A stretch of 64,000 nt of DNA. Source: Spirochaetaceae bacterium (GTDB taxonomy: Bacteria; Spirochaetota; Spirochaetia; Treponematales; Rectinemataceae). The position numbers and the translations under genes were made by a program. The notes beneath the pieces are model-generated. The model was not told the DNA's origin. It saw only the letters and a list, made by a program, of their open reading frames with translations, and made no database searches. Shown here piece after piece: positions 31,513-43,249 of the stretch (positions are counted from its first letter, which is position 1; each line of letters opens with the position of its first letter). The DNA is taken from contig JANYKC010000046.1 of the NCBI GenBank assembly GCA_025358255.1, positions 1 to 64,000 of the forward strand. The letters are read 5' to 3'.

Positions 31513-34210
31513 CCAGGGAAGCTCGACCCTCGCCTGCGCCGAGCCAAGCCCCCTGGAACCTGGTGAAGCGGGACTCAATGATCGCGCGGTCCTCCCAGGT
31601 GAAGGCCAAGCCGAGCCTGCGAAGGGCCGCTCCTGCCGCCAAGGCGCCCAAAAGGTCGAAGCGACCGGCAATCGCCTGACAGGCAGTCCTGAAAGAGTCC
31701 ACCTGCCCCTTGGCGCAGGCCTCCGAGAGGCGCCTCCAGGCTTCAGGCAATTCCACCCGCGCCTTTGCCAATACCGGATCGGATCCCCTTGCGAAGGTGA
31801 ACCAGCGCTTTTCCACCTCGTCCACCGCACGGTCCAAGCCTTGGGCCAGGAGCTTCGCGTCGAAGGGCTTGGAGAAGATAGAGGCGAAGCGGGCTCCCGA
31901 ATCCACGACTTCCTGGGGATCAAAAGCCGTCAAAGCGACCATGGCGATGGAAGCGGGATAGCGGTCCCCCGCATAGCTCCGGATTCGACGCTCGAGTTCG
32001 ATGCCGCTCATGCCCGGCATCTGGATGTCGAGTATGGCGATGTCGGGCGGCCTTTCCTCAGCCAGCTGGAGGGCCTCGGCCCCGCTTGATGCCCGATCCA
32101 CGACATGGCCTGCGGCTCCGAGGATGGCGCTCATGTACTCGAGGTTCACCTCGTTGTCGTCGACCACGAGGAGGCGATAGACGCATGCGCCGCGGTTCCC
32201 GACTTCGCCGTCCGCGGGTTCCGCTATTTCCGAGGCTTCGCCGGAAGGCACCAGGATGGAAAAGACCGTTCCACGGCCCGGTTCGCTTTCCAGCCTGACT
32301 TCGCCGCCGAGGGCCCGGACGATGTTGCGCGAGAGGGAAAGGCCTATGCCCGCGCCGGTCGATTTGGTGAAGGGAGATTGCAGCTGGACAAAGGGAGCGA
32401 ATATCCTCGCCTGGTCCTCGGGTGCGATTCCGATGCCCGTGTCGCGAATCGTAAAAAGGAGGTGGGGCACATTGCCGCCGCGGCGCTCGACGCTCGCTTC
32501 CACATGCACCGAGCCATGGTCCGTGAAGGATACCGCGTTGTCCAGGAGGGCTCCGAGGGCCCTTCCCAGGCGGTCAGGGTCGCTGTACACCGACTCGTCC
32601 GTCAGGGTGCCCACCTCAAAGGACAGCCCCTTTGCGACCGCCTCGGCCCTATAGGGCTCTACCGTGCGCGCGACAAAGGCCGCAAGGGGAAAAACGAATT
32701 TGCGAAGGGTGCCCGAGCCGGTCTCGAAACGGACAAAATCAAGGATGTCGCCAAGGAGGTCGAGGAGACCCTGGGCGCTTCCGATGATCGAGCTTGCCCT
32801 TCGCTCGGGATCAGTCGAGCCCATCTCTATCAGGCGCGCGGCGGCCAGGATGCTCGCCACAGGGCTGCGGAGCTCATGGCTCATGGAGGCGAGGAAGTCG
32901 TTTTTCGCGCGATTCGCGCGCTCGGCCTCGTCCTTGGCCAGGCGCAGGAGTTCCTCCATCGCGCGGGTATGGCTTATGTCCTCGACGATGACGCTCGCGT
33001 GCGTTACATCCCCGGCTGGGGAGCGCACGGGCGATGCGTGGAAGGCAACCCAGACGCCAGGCCCTTCCATCGACTGGAGCCTTACCTCTTCCCGGACTTC
33101 GAAGCCTCCATCCACGAGGGATCGCATCTCCTCGGCGCGTTCGGCTCCGAAAGCGAACAGGGAGAAAAGACCGGCGCCGACGATTTCCTGGGGCGGCCGC
33201 ACCGACATGCGGAGGAAGGCCGGATTAACATACTCGACCAGGAATTCCCGGTTGGCCACGAGGACCCCGGCCGAGAGCTGGTCCACCGATTGGTAGAGCT
33301 TCCTGAGCATCTCCTCGGACTTGCGCCGCAAGGTGATGTCGCGTATCACGCCGACCGATCCCACGAAACGGCCTTCGCGTTCGCCGCCGTCGCTGTACTC
33401 ACCGACCGCCGTCACTTCGCCGTAGGAGATGACGGAGGCAATCACTTCGTCGAAATAGCCCACCCCATTTTCGGCTCCCTCCTCGGTGGCGGCGGAGCAT
33501 TTCCGTTTGAGCCGGATCTCGAGGTTCTCCGTGCAGCGGTCAAGTCCCCTGCGTTCGTTGAAGAGCTTGGGGCTCAGGGCCGGCCCCGTCTTGGTACCGT
33601 GGAAATAGCGCAGGATCTCGGTCCGATCGACTGCCCGGGCATCATCGGCATGGAGGAGGACCGAAAAATGCTGCCCCGCCAGCTCTGAGGGTTCGTAACC
33701 AAGGAGCCGGATCGAGTTGTTGATGAAGGTGATGCAGCCGTCCTCGTCAAGTTCGTAGACGATATCGGGAAGGGCATGCACAAGGTCCTCGTAGCGCTGC
33801 TCGAGCCGTCCGAAAGCCTCGGCCAGCTTGCGTCGCAGGGCGATGAGGGCGCGGAAGTAGAGGGCAGTCCGCGTCTCCCAGCCCGGGCCGTCGCGAAGGA
33901 CAAAATCGAAGGCGCCTTCGGTGAGGGCCGACCCGGCACGTCCGGCATCGGCGGAGTCAAGGAGTATCACAACGACATAGCTGCGGGGAGGGCGAGGCAA
34001 GGCGGCCGCGAAATCCGCCCAAAGGACGCCGTCCGTGAGGACGAACTGCGCCCCGGAGACCCGGATCGCGTCGGCAAGGTCCTCTTCCCCCGACAAGGAC
34101 TCGGCCCTTATCCCCACGGCCTTGAATGCCGCTGACAGGGCCTCGCATTCGTCAACGCCGACGAGATCGAGGAGGATTGGAGATTGAGCCGACACCTGCG
34201 ATGTTTCCAT
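31502..34210 (-). CDS. Hybrid sensor histidine kinase with PAS domains and receiver
   Basis: A 902-residue soluble signalling protein. Order: receiver-like domain lacking a clear phospho-Asp (1-125), PAS (about 140-290, ALPDIVYELDEDGCITFIN), PAS (about 300-420, followed by VIVEDISHTRAM), HisKA with the phospho-His in FLASMSHELRSPV, HATPase (DNAVSFTDHGS, DTGIGI, GAGIGLSLS), then a true receiver (LLVVDDNEVNLEYM, phospho-Asp in ILDIQMPGMSG) and a C-terminal helical domain like a degenerate HPt without an obvious His. No membrane segment, so it senses a cytoplasmic cue, perhaps via PAS-bound cofactor. No SD is visible before the ATG. Confidence 0.9.
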   Translation of the reverse strand: METSQVSAQSPILLDLVGVDECEALSAAFKAVGIRAESLSGEEDLADAIRVSGAQFVLTDGVLWADFAAALPRPPRSYVVVILLDSADAGRAGSALTEGAFDFVLRDGPGWETRTALYFRALIALRRKLAEAFGRLEQRYEDLVHALPDIVYELDEDGCITFINNSIRLLGYEPSELAGQHFSVLLHADDARAVDRTEILRYFHGTKTGPALSPKLFNERRGLDRCTENLEIRLKRKCSAATEEGAENGVGYFDEVIASVISYGEVTAVGEYSDGGEREGRFVGSVGVIRDITLRRKSEEMLRKLYQSVDQLSAGVLVANREFLVEYVNPAFLRMSVRPPQEIVGAGLFSLFAFGAERAEEMRSLVDGGFEVREEVRLQSMEGPGVWVAFHASPVRSPAGDVTHASVIVEDISHTRAMEELLRLAKDEAERANRAKNDFLASMSHELRSPVASILAAARLIEMGSTDPERRASSIIGSAQGLLDLLGDILDFVRFETGSGTLRKFVFPLAAFVARTVEPYRAEAVAKGLSFEVGTLTDESVYSDPDRLGRALGALLDNAVSFTDHGSVHVEASVERRGGNVPHLLFTIRDTGIGIAPEDQARIFAPFVQLQSPFTKSTGAGIGLSLSRNIVRALGGEVRLESEPGRGTVFSILVPSGEASEIAEPADGEVGNRGACVYRLLVVDDNEVNLEYMSAILGAAGHVVDRASSGAEALQLAEERPPDIAILDIQMPGMSGIELERRIRSYAGDRYPASIAMVALTAFDPQEVVDSGARFASIFSKPFDAKLLAQGLDRAVDEVEKRWFTFARGSDPVLAKARVELPEAWRRLSEACAKGQVDSFRTACQAIAGRFDLLGALAAGAALRRLGLAFTWEDRAIIESRFTRFQGAWLGAGEGRASLDVY

Positions 34211-34264
34211 GTACTACAGTTTGGCCGTTGTGACCGAAAAAGCAAGGGCGCGGGGCGACTGGAA

Positions 34265-36169
<1,905 letters not shown>

Positions 36170-36206
36170 GATCGAATGAGAGTATCGGAGAGGAAGCCGA
36201 AGGCCG

Positions 36207-37139
36207 TCAAGCGGAGTCGCCCTGGACCTGCCAGGTCCTTCCTTCCCGGGCCATCTCGAGCCGCACGCCCGTCCGGCCCTCGGTCTTGCCTTGGTAGAAG
36301 AGCTCGAGCTCCTGGAGTTCGGCATCGCTGCGATTGGGATCATGGTGGAAAAGGAGAACCTGCTTCACCGACGCGCGGTGCGCCGCGTTTATCGCGAACT
36401 CGTAGGAGGAGTGGCCGAAGCCCATCTTTCCCGAATGGTATTCCTTGGCCGTGTACTGGCTGTCGTGGACCATGAGGTCCGCGCCGCGGTAGAATTGGAA
36501 AAGCTTCTCGTTCTCCTCAAGCGCCGCCTTGTCTCCCTCGATGGCGTAGGCCTCGTCATAGCTCGGATCGGCAGGATCCGAGGGAAAGACATTGCGGAAG
36601 GGCTCCGTGTCGTAGGCGGTGACGATCGACTTGCCCTCGTACTCGAAGCGGTAGCCTAGGCAAAGGACGGGATGGTTGAGGTACTTCGTCTTCACGGTGA
36701 GACCCTCGCCAAGCTCCATCGTCGTTTCCTTGATCTGTTCGTACTCGATCTTCGCGGCGAGCTCGTCCTGGCGCACGGGCCAGTACCTGTAGGAGAGCTG
36801 GGAGCCGATCACCTTCTCGAGGCTGTCCTCTTCGTAGGTGATGGGGCCATGGAGCCTGAGCTTTGTCCCCGGAATGTAGATGGGCGTGAACATGGGAAAG
36901 CCCATGATGTGGTCCCAGTGGGTATGGGTGATGAAGATGTCGGCTTCTATGGGACCATGCTTCAGGTCCTCGCGGACGAGCTTGTCGCCAAGCCCCCTGA
37001 TACCTGAGCCCGCATCGATGATGACGAGCTTCTTGCCGGCCCTGATCTCTAGGCAGGCGGTATTGCCGCCGAAAAGAACCGTATCGGGACCGGGCGTCGG
37101 CATCGACCCCCTAGAACCCCAGATGGTCAGCGTGAACAT
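36207..37139 (-). CDS. MBL-fold hydrolase of the RNase Z / phosphodiesterase-like branch
   Basis: A 310-residue protein starting MFTLTIWGSRGSMPTPG, typical of beta-CASP-less, PhnP/RNase Z-like MBL proteins. Metal ligands: THTHWDHIMG (HxHxDH), the later VTAYDTEP Asp and LLFHHDPNR His. Other members are cyclic phosphodiesterases or tRNA-processing enzymes; which applies here is open. The start has GGAGGG nine bases upstream. It follows the HDOD gene after 11 bp in the same operon. Confidence 0.85.
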   Translation of the reverse strand: MFTLTIWGSRGSMPTPGPDTVLFGGNTACLEIRAGKKLVIIDAGSGIRGLGDKLVREDLKHGPIEADIFITHTHWDHIMGFPMFTPIYIPGTKLRLHGPITYEEDSLEKVIGSQLSYRYWPVRQDELAAKIEYEQIKETTMELGEGLTVKTKYLNHPVLCLGYRFEYEGKSIVTAYDTEPFRNVFPSDPADPSYDEAYAIEGDKAALEENEKLFQFYRGADLMVHDSQYTAKEYHSGKMGFGHSSYEFAINAAHRASVKQVLLFHHDPNRSDAELQELELFYQGKTEGRTGVRLEMAREGRTWQVQGDSA

Positions 37140-37150
37140 CGATCCCTCCG

Positions 37151-38020
37151 TCAGGCCCCGAGCTTCAGGAATACCTTGGCTTTCTCAATATCGGCCTGGA
37201 CCTGGTCCTCGATCTCTTCGAGCATGGATTTTTCCATGTCGAGGAGGCCATATACCTCGGGGCCGGGTTTGTCGGGATAGCGGTTGCCGGAGAAGCCTAT
37301 GCCCTCGCGGTTGGCGAAGTAATTGGCTATGGCCACCGTCCGCACGACGTCACCGTGGTCGCCATGGTAGCTCTCGTGCGTATGGTGGAAGGCAATGGCG
37401 TCGGCGATGGCCCCAGAGAACTTCCAGCTCTCGGCCACGACAAAACCGGCTTCGCTGTGGTCCAGGTCGAGGACGCGCTTCTCGGCTAGGAAAAGCGGGA
37501 TGCGCTCATGGTCGGCGAGGGCCATGGTCCGCACATATTCGGAGGCCAAGGCGTTGTTGAGGGGTATCTTCCCGATGTCGTGGAGGAGCCCTGCGGCGAA
37601 GTATTCCTCGATCAGGGTGGGCTCCACCCCTCGGCGCTTGGCCAGGTGCTTGGCGGTCACGCCAACGCACAGCGAATGCCGCCAGAACCCGTCCATGTTG
37701 AGGGCATGGAATGCGCCTTTGTCTACGAAGCGGTCGATGACGGCGGTCGAAAGGGCAAGGTTCTTCACCGTGTTGATGCCGAGCATGATGATGGCGCGCG
37801 CCAGGCTGGTGACCTGGGTCCCGAGGCCATAGTAGGCCGAGTTGATCAACTTGAGGACGCGGCCCATGAGGACCGGATCCAGCTGGATCACCTTGTCGAG
37901 GTCGATGGGGCTGGTCTTTGGGTTGTTGCAGACCTCAAGTACCTTCGAGACAGTCACCGGGAGGCTGGGCATGCGGCTTATGTAGTCACGGACCGCCTTT
38001 TTGTTGTCGCTACCTGCCAT
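37151..38020 (-). CDS. HDOD-domain signalling protein
   Basis: A 289-residue HDOD protein. The domain (about 10-210) shows RMPSLPVTVSKVLEVCNNP, LINSAYYGL and LGINTVKNLALS, with an HD-like GLLHDIGKIPL still present. HDOD proteins act in regulatory circuits tied to motility, cyclic nucleotides or stress and lack proven enzymatic activity. The start chosen (ATG at 38020) overlaps the TPR gene by 11 bp. The C-terminal helix is acidic (MLEEIEDQVQADIEKAK). Confidence 0.88.
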   Translation of the reverse strand: MAGSDNKKAVRDYISRMPSLPVTVSKVLEVCNNPKTSPIDLDKVIQLDPVLMGRVLKLINSAYYGLGTQVTSLARAIIMLGINTVKNLALSTAVIDRFVDKGAFHALNMDGFWRHSLCVGVTAKHLAKRRGVEPTLIEEYFAAGLLHDIGKIPLNNALASEYVRTMALADHERIPLFLAEKRVLDLDHSEAGFVVAESWKFSGAIADAIAFHHTHESYHGDHGDVVRTVAIANYFANREGIGFSGNRYPDKPGPEVYGLLDMEKSMLEEIEDQVQADIEKAKVFLKLGA

Positions 38021-41000
38021 TCTCTTTCTCCCGGCGCATGATCTCGATGAGTCTTTGGATATGGGGCGAAATCGGGATACCCGCGATCGCCGCCGGCATG
38101 CCATCGGCGCCGATCCGCACGGGTGCCGCTTCGGGTGGGATGGAGCTGGGCAGTGAAACGGGGGGGGGCGGGGTCCGTCTATTTCCCGTTCCACGCCTCT
38201 CGCGGGCAAGGCGGCGCTCGTCTTGCAGGCGTCGTTCATCGCTCTCGCGGCGATCGGGCGTGGACCGCCGACCGGAGACGCCTCGTCGGCCTTGGGGGGC
38301 CCGCCTCGGGTCGTGCGGCCTAGGTTTATCCTTGGGGGACAGACCTGCGTTGATGACCGAAGCCGCGTCGAGTAGGCCCCGGGCTTTTCTCGCTCCGGCA
38401 TCGCCCAGGGTCTTGATGAGGGAATCGATCTGGTCGCGCAAGCCGCTCGATTCGAATTCGCTTCTTTTCTCCTCAGGGAGCTCGGACGAAAGCCCTTTGA
38501 GGTATTCAAAGAGCTTCAATGCACGAGACCCGAGCAGTTCGCCCTCGGGTTCGGGGGCGGACTCTGCGCGAGGTCTGTCCCCGCCGCCATCCCGGCTTTC
38601 GCTCCGGTCGGCCTCGTGTCGCGGCGCCCCGGGCTTCGGATTCGGCGGCTTCCTTGGAGCAGGCGCTTCCACAGGCTTCGCGCCTACCGGCGCTCCCTTG
38701 AGCGAAGGTAGGATATCCATACCTAGCGCAGCTTCCTTTGGAGCTTCGGCGACGGCCGGTGCCGTAGGCTCGGACCAGATATCCTCGTCTGCTTCTTCGA
38801 CAAGGAGCGGCTCGCCTTCAGCGATATCCTCGAACTCGCCTTCGGATTCCGAACGTGGGGCCGCGGTGATCTCGGCTTCATCAGGGAGGATCCCTTCGTC
38901 AGGGAGGCTTATCCCGTCGACATCGAAAACCGGCGGTTCTTCGGGCGCGGATTCGAACTCGGCATCGGGAAGCAGGTCGAGCGAAAGATCCGGTTCGAAT
39001 TGCAGTCCTTTGGCGTTCTCTTCGTCGATGGGGGCGTCAGGAAAAACCTCATTGTCGGCGTCGTCTTCCCAGCCTTCCATGGCCGGTTCCTCGATGTACT
39101 CGGGCAACTCCTCGACGCCGTCTGAGAGCGATTCACCTGCCAATTCACCGATCTCATCGCTTTCGATATCCTCGATATCGAGGTCTGTCCCCTCGGCCTC
39201 GGGCAGCTCGCCTTGCGCCGGCTCGCTGGCCACGTCCCCCGACTCTTCGTAGATTTCGGGTTCCGCCTCCTCGCTCGTCTCAACCCTGCCTTGGTCTAGA
39301 AGCGCCTCGTCGAACCCATCCGGCAGTTCTTCCCCGGGAAAATCCTGGTCATACGAACTAGGAGACTCGGCCTCGCGGATCGGCTCTGGCTTGCGGACAG
39401 GCTCAGGCTTGCGGACAGGCTCAGGCTTGCGGCGAGGACGCGGAGCGGCAGGGCGGGGACGTGGTTCTTCAGGTTGGTATTGCTGTTCATACGCCGGCAT
39501 AGGCGGCTCCCAGGCTGGCTGAGGCTGAAACTGCGGCTGGGGTTGCGCTTGGTACATCGGTTGCTGGGGGTATGGGTATTGGGGCGGCGGTGGGGGCGGC
39601 GGTGGGGGTGGCGCGGCAGCGACCGGCGGTTCGGGTCGAGGGGGCTCCGGTCGAGGCGCTTCCGCAGGGCGGTCGAACCTGCCCACAGGCTCTTCCCTGC
39701 CGCCGGAATCCCTCCGATCTTTTGCGTCCACCAAGGCCTTGTAGCCGCGCGGCTCCTCTTCTTCTTCTTCGAAATCAGGCTCGTCCAGCTCATCAAGGGG
39801 TTCCCCTTCGAGTTCTTCCTCCCGGTCATCCAAAAAGAGCAACTCTTCGGCTTCGTCCACTGCCAAGGCTTCTGGCCGGGCCATGGACAGGAAAGGAGCC
39901 AGCGCAGCGGCCGAGCTCAGGTCCCCCGGCAAGCCGGAACCCGGGTGCAGACCCATGGAGGCTGCTTCCGCCGCCTTGCCTTCGGCTCGGCGCTTCCCGA
40001 GGGCGGCGCGCAAAATGTCGATATTCTTTTCCCACGCGACGGCCATCTCGGCGCCATAGTTCTTGACGGCGTTTTCGTAAACGCCGATGCCCGCGAGGAG
40101 ATCATCCACCGTCTCCCCGCCCTTGATCCCGCGGAGGGTCACAAGACGCTCCGCCGCGGCAACCGCCTTCTCGCCGTTTCCGAGGGCGCGGTAAGCGGCG
40201 GCAAGCTCCAATTGCACCTCTGGATCGTCTGGCGCTTCCTTCTCCAAGTCGAGGAGTGTGGCCTTTGCGCCTTCCCAGTCCTCGCGCCGGATTCGCACGC
40301 GGGCCAGCTCGAGGCGGGCGCGCCGGTCGTCCGGCCGCGAACGAAGGTATTCGAGGAGCTCTTTTTCGGCATGGGCAAGGTCACCCCGATCGGCGGCTAT
40401 TCGAGCTAAGTCGACACGAAAAGCCACTTCCTTCGGATCAAGCCTCAGGATCTTCTCATAGATCCGTCGAGCGGTATCGGAATCGCCCATCCCCTCGAGG
40501 AGGGCGGCGTAAGGCTTGAGGGCCCGAATCTCGTCGGGTCGGCGGCGCAGGACCTCTTCAAGTGCGGCCTTGGCCTCCGCCGGCTTGGCGAGGTTCGTAT
40601 AGAGCTCGGCAAGGTGGATGCGCAGGTCGTCGTTGTCGGGCATGAGCTCCACGAGGCGGACGATCTCCTGGAGGGCCGCATCCCATCGCCCCGCCTTCTC
40701 GAGGAGTTCCTCGATATTCAAGGCGGCGCGGAGGTAGGAGGGGTCGGCCTCGATCGCCTGGCGGAACCAGCGAAGGGCATCCTCGATCTTTCCCTCTTCG
40801 GCATAGACAAGCCCGATGTCATTGCGCGCTTCCGCGTTGAGTGGTTCGATGGCGAGGACTTGGGTGAATACATCGAGGGCTCGCCGGTGCTTCCCTGAAT
40901 GGAGGAGGGCCAGCCCGAACTTGTTCATCGCCTCGACCCAGCCCGGCCGGGTTTTAACAGCCTGCTCATATTCCTTCAGCGCCTCTTCGTGCTTGCCAAG

Positions 41001-41573
41001 GGCATCGTAGGCATAGCCGAGGTTGTAGTGGAAGGACGGATAGTTGGGGTCCACCTGGAGGCCGTGCCAGAAGACGCGGACGGCTTTTTCAGGATCCCCC
41101 ATCGCGCGATAGATCCCACCGAGATTGTTGTAGGCAAGGACATGGGTACCATCGAGCTCGATGGCCTTGGAGTAGGCCATTTCGGCGGCCTTGAGGTTTC
41201 CCGTCTGGCGGTAGGCGTTGCCAAGGTTGAAAAGTATCTCGGCGTTGGTCGAATCCACGTCGAGGGCCCTCTCAAGGGCGCCTATGGCATCCTGGGGCTT
41301 GCCGAGCTTGAGGTAGACAGCGCCTATGTTGAGCAGGGCTTCGACATTCGAGGGTTCGCGCGCCAAGACACTCGCAAATGCGCTAAGTGCCTCTTTTGCG
41401 CGGTCTGTCCTGAGGTAGACCGTCCCGAGGAGGAGCCGCGCCTCGTCGGATTCGGGATGCTCGAGGAGGTGCTGCCGGGACAGGCGCTCCGTGGAGTCGA
41501 AATCGCGGAGCTTGAGGGCATTTCGTGCCCGCTCCAGGAGCTGGGTCGCCGTTTTCGCGGTAGGGCTCATCAT
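38010..41573 (-). CDS. Large TPR protein with long disordered acidic tail
   Basis: A 1187-residue protein. Residues about 5-480 are twelve or more tetratricopeptide repeats (for example YLKLGKPQDAIGALERALDV and NLGNAYRQTGNLKAAEMAYS). From about 560 the sequence turns low-complexity: Pro-Gln runs (AAPPPPPPPPPPQYPYPQQP), then ~300 acidic residues and finally an Arg-rich segment (RRSTPDRRESDERR) before a short C-terminal helix. No signal peptide, so it is probably a cytoplasmic scaffold. Three dispersed-motif copies lie in the disordered half. It overlaps both neighbours in the operon. Confidence 0.88.
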   Translation of the reverse strand: MMSPTAKTATQLLERARNALKLRDFDSTERLSRQHLLEHPESDEARLLLGTVYLRTDRAKEALSAFASVLAREPSNVEALLNIGAVYLKLGKPQDAIGALERALDVDSTNAEILFNLGNAYRQTGNLKAAEMAYSKAIELDGTHVLAYNNLGGIYRAMGDPEKAVRVFWHGLQVDPNYPSFHYNLGYAYDALGKHEEALKEYEQAVKTRPGWVEAMNKFGLALLHSGKHRRALDVFTQVLAIEPLNAEARNDIGLVYAEEGKIEDALRWFRQAIEADPSYLRAALNIEELLEKAGRWDAALQEIVRLVELMPDNDDLRIHLAELYTNLAKPAEAKAALEEVLRRRPDEIRALKPYAALLEGMGDSDTARRIYEKILRLDPKEVAFRVDLARIAADRGDLAHAEKELLEYLRSRPDDRRARLELARVRIRREDWEGAKATLLDLEKEAPDDPEVQLELAAAYRALGNGEKAVAAAERLVTLRGIKGGETVDDLLAGIGVYENAVKNYGAEMAVAWEKNIDILRAALGKRRAEGKAAEAASMGLHPGSGLPGDLSSAAALAPFLSMARPEALAVDEAEELLFLDDREEELEGEPLDELDEPDFEEEEEEPRGYKALVDAKDRRDSGGREEPVGRFDRPAEAPRPEPPRPEPPVAAAPPPPPPPPPPQYPYPQQPMYQAQPQPQFQPQPAWEPPMPAYEQQYQPEEPRPRPAAPRPRRKPEPVRKPEPVRKPEPIREAESPSSYDQDFPGEELPDGFDEALLDQGRVETSEEAEPEIYEESGDVASEPAQGELPEAEGTDLDIEDIESDEIGELAGESLSDGVEELPEYIEEPAMEGWEDDADNEVFPDAPIDEENAKGLQFEPDLSLDLLPDAEFESAPEEPPVFDVDGISLPDEGILPDEAEITAAPRSESEGEFEDIAEGEPLLVEEADEDIWSEPTAPAVAEAPKEAALGMDILPSLKGAPVGAKPVEAPAPRKPPNPKPGAPRHEADRSESRDGGGDRPRAESAPEPEGELLGSRALKLFEYLKGLSSELPEEKRSEFESSGLRDQIDSLIKTLGDAGARKARGLLDAASVINAGLSPKDKPRPHDPRRAPQGRRGVSGRRSTPDRRESDERRLQDERRLARERRGTGNRRTPPPPVSLPSSIPPEAAPVRIGADGMPAAIAGIPISPHIQRLIEIMRREKENGR
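38336..38345 (+). repeat. GGGACAGACC motif copy in the TPR gene (1)
   Basis: Antisense to the gene; encodes AGLSPKDKP before the Arg-rich tail. Arms weak. Confidence 0.85.
38572..38581 (-). repeat. GGGACAGACC motif copy in the TPR gene (2)
   Basis: Encodes GGGDRPRAESA in the disordered region. Arms weak. Confidence 0.85.
39182..39191 (-). repeat. GGGACAGACC motif copy in the TPR gene (3)
   Basis: Encodes EGTDLDIED in the acidic region; CGAGG and CCTCG flank it with one bulged base. Confidence 0.85.
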
Positions 41574-43222
41574 CGTGCTGTCCTCGAAGGTCGGGCTGAA
41601 ACCTCGGCGGAGAACTCGCCGGCGCGCCAGGCTTTTTCTGCGGAGTGCGTCCCCGTGTCATAGACGGCGACTGCGAGATAGACAAGGCCTCCGTTCGGCA
41701 AGCCCGTGAGCGTAAAGGACGTGGCGTTTCCCACATCGATGGGGCTCTGTCCCTCGGCCGCGCCGGTCCCGAAATAATCGCCGGGACTCCCGCCATAATA
41801 GACAAGGTAGCCAGCCACGTCGGATTCGGGTACGCGGGACCATCGAAGCTCAATGCCGCCGTCTTTGGCGATCGCCTCCACCCGTGCGGGAGGCGGCGGC
41901 AAGGGGTCTGGCTCGTAATGCAGGGTCAGGGAGCTGAGGGAAGGCGTCAGCCGTCCGGTTCCATCGGGATAGAGCTCGGCCCGTATCTGCACATAGCGGC
42001 CCCTCGCTGCGGCCGGAAGGCGGTCGCCCGCGCGGAATGGGATCCAAGCCGGGGAATCATAGCGCCAACCAATCCATTCATCGGAAATTCGATAGGACAG
42101 CTCGATTCCCGTCGCCCCTGGTGTCTTGGCTTGCATCTCCACTGAAAGAAGGCGGCTGTTCCCGAAACCCAGGTCGGCGACCGGGGAAAGGACAAGCCCA
42201 CCGTCGCGGGCAAATGGCTTCAGGTTCGGTTTTTCGATGCATGAGCGGGAAATGCGGAACTCATCGAGCAAGCCAACATAATCGGCACCGAGGATTAGGG
42301 GTGAAGCTGCGCCGACGGCGGGAGCAAAGACCTCCCCCCCCTCATGCCCCGAGGCAGTCGCAAAAGACACGGCCTCGGTGACGCCGTTGACTACATATTC
42401 CAGAAGGCCTGTATCCCCGTCGAAACGAAGGAGGTGGTGGGACCACGAACGCGGCAGGAGGGGGTTGGTTGCCCGAAGCATGAGGTCTGTCCCCGCATTC
42501 GTAGAAGCTCTTTGGAAAAAACCCTGGAAGTCCCAGCGAATGCGCCCTCCGGAAATGGTACATCCGAAAGACTGGGGGAAACTGCCTCCTCCAGCAGAAC
42601 TGCTGCTGCCTTTGGGGACAGACCTCAAAGATTGCCAAGAAAGGATGGTTTCGCCGTTTTCCGCGTTAGCTGGATAGAGCCAGAACTCGATGGAGAAATC
42701 GCGGAACCTCGAAGAACGTTCAAGCAGGGAGTCCTTCCCGGGGTTCAGCTTCAGGGAGGACGAGGGGCCTCGGAAGGATGCCGAGCCGGCGCCGATGGCG
42801 GACTGCTTCGAATCCAGGCTGAAAAGCCTTCCAGCCTCAATAAACCACTTGCCGCCTTCGTCGCGGACTTGGGTAGCGCCGCCCTCCATTCCCCCGCCTG
42901 GAACCGGCGAAGGCTCGAAATGGAGAAGAAGATCGGTATCCTCACTGCTTCGATATGCAGCAGGAGCCAGGACATAGTCGACTCCGCCGCGAAAACCTGG
43001 TACGGCCACCGCGTTGTCCGCTTGCCATGCCCCCAGGATGGAATCGCGGACCACGGCTGGCCCGGCCGGCGAGATTGCCGAAGACCCGGGAGCCGAGGAT
43101 CCTGGCGGGGTGAGGCGATTTGCGACCTTGCCGGGCGCGAGCTCAATGCGCTCCTCGAGAGATGCTGCACCGAAAGAAACCGCGATGAGGAGGGCGAAGA
43201 TTGCTATTCCCTTGAGTTTCAT
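41570..43222 (-). CDS. Exported LamG / fibronectin type III protein
   Basis: A 550-residue exported protein with an N-terminal signal peptide (MKLKGIAIFALLIAVSFGAA). Residues about 110-330 look like a LamG/concanavalin-like jelly roll (FRDFSIEFWLYPANAENGET, LGADYVGLLDEFRIS). A fibronectin III domain follows near 455-540 (PPPARVEAIAKDGGIELRWS, LTGLPNGGLVYLAVAVYD). Carbohydrate or surface binding is likely. An upstream ATG at 43234 could also be used. It overlaps the TPR gene by ATGA and starts 27 bp from divergent uvrC. Two motif copies are in the LamG part. Confidence 0.8.
   Translation of the reverse strand: MKLKGIAIFALLIAVSFGAASLEERIELAPGKVANRLTPPGSSAPGSSAISPAGPAVVRDSILGAWQADNAVAVPGFRGGVDYVLAPAAYRSSEDTDLLLHFEPSPVPGGGMEGGATQVRDEGGKWFIEAGRLFSLDSKQSAIGAGSASFRGPSSSLKLNPGKDSLLERSSRFRDFSIEFWLYPANAENGETILSWQSLRSVPKGSSSSAGGGSFPQSFGCTISGGRIRWDFQGFFQRASTNAGTDLMLRATNPLLPRSWSHHLLRFDGDTGLLEYVVNGVTEAVSFATASGHEGGEVFAPAVGAASPLILGADYVGLLDEFRISRSCIEKPNLKPFARDGGLVLSPVADLGFGNSRLLSVEMQAKTPGATGIELSYRISDEWIGWRYDSPAWIPFRAGDRLPAAARGRYVQIRAELYPDGTGRLTPSLSSLTLHYEPDPLPPPPARVEAIAKDGGIELRWSRVPESDVAGYLVYYGGSPGDYFGTGAAEGQSPIDVGNATSFTLTGLPNGGLVYLAVAVYDTGTHSAEKAWRAGEFSAEVSARPSRTAR
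42484..42493 (-). repeat. GGGACAGACC motif copy in the LamG gene (1)
   Basis: Encodes NAGTDLMLRA in a loop of the LamG domain; GCTTCGGG follows in tail position on the motif strand. Confidence 0.85.
42615..42624 (+). repeat. GGGACAGACC motif copy in the LamG gene (2)
   Basis: Flanks CTTTG/CAAAG extend the two GG/CC pairs across one bulged T. On the gene strand it encodes LRSVPKGSSS. Confidence 0.85.
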
Positions 43223-43241
43223 ACCTGCGTACATTTATTAT
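43212..43241 (+). promoter_or_regulatory. Promoter of uvrC, probably giving a leaderless mRNA
   Basis: TTGAGT (43212-43217), 18 bp, TATTAT (43236-43241). A start site about seven bases on would fall at the ATG (43250), and no SD precedes it. Confidence 0.5.
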
Positions 43242-43249
43242 CGTACACT

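Noticed and set aside
41402-41411. GGTCTGTCCT in the TPR gene as a 25th motif copy
   Set aside because: It differs at the last base and encodes an ordinary TPR residue string, so it was left out of the count.
42344-43249. Upstream extension of uvrC by 302 codons
   Set aside because: It is antisense to the LamG gene; UvrC similarity starts after ATG 43250.
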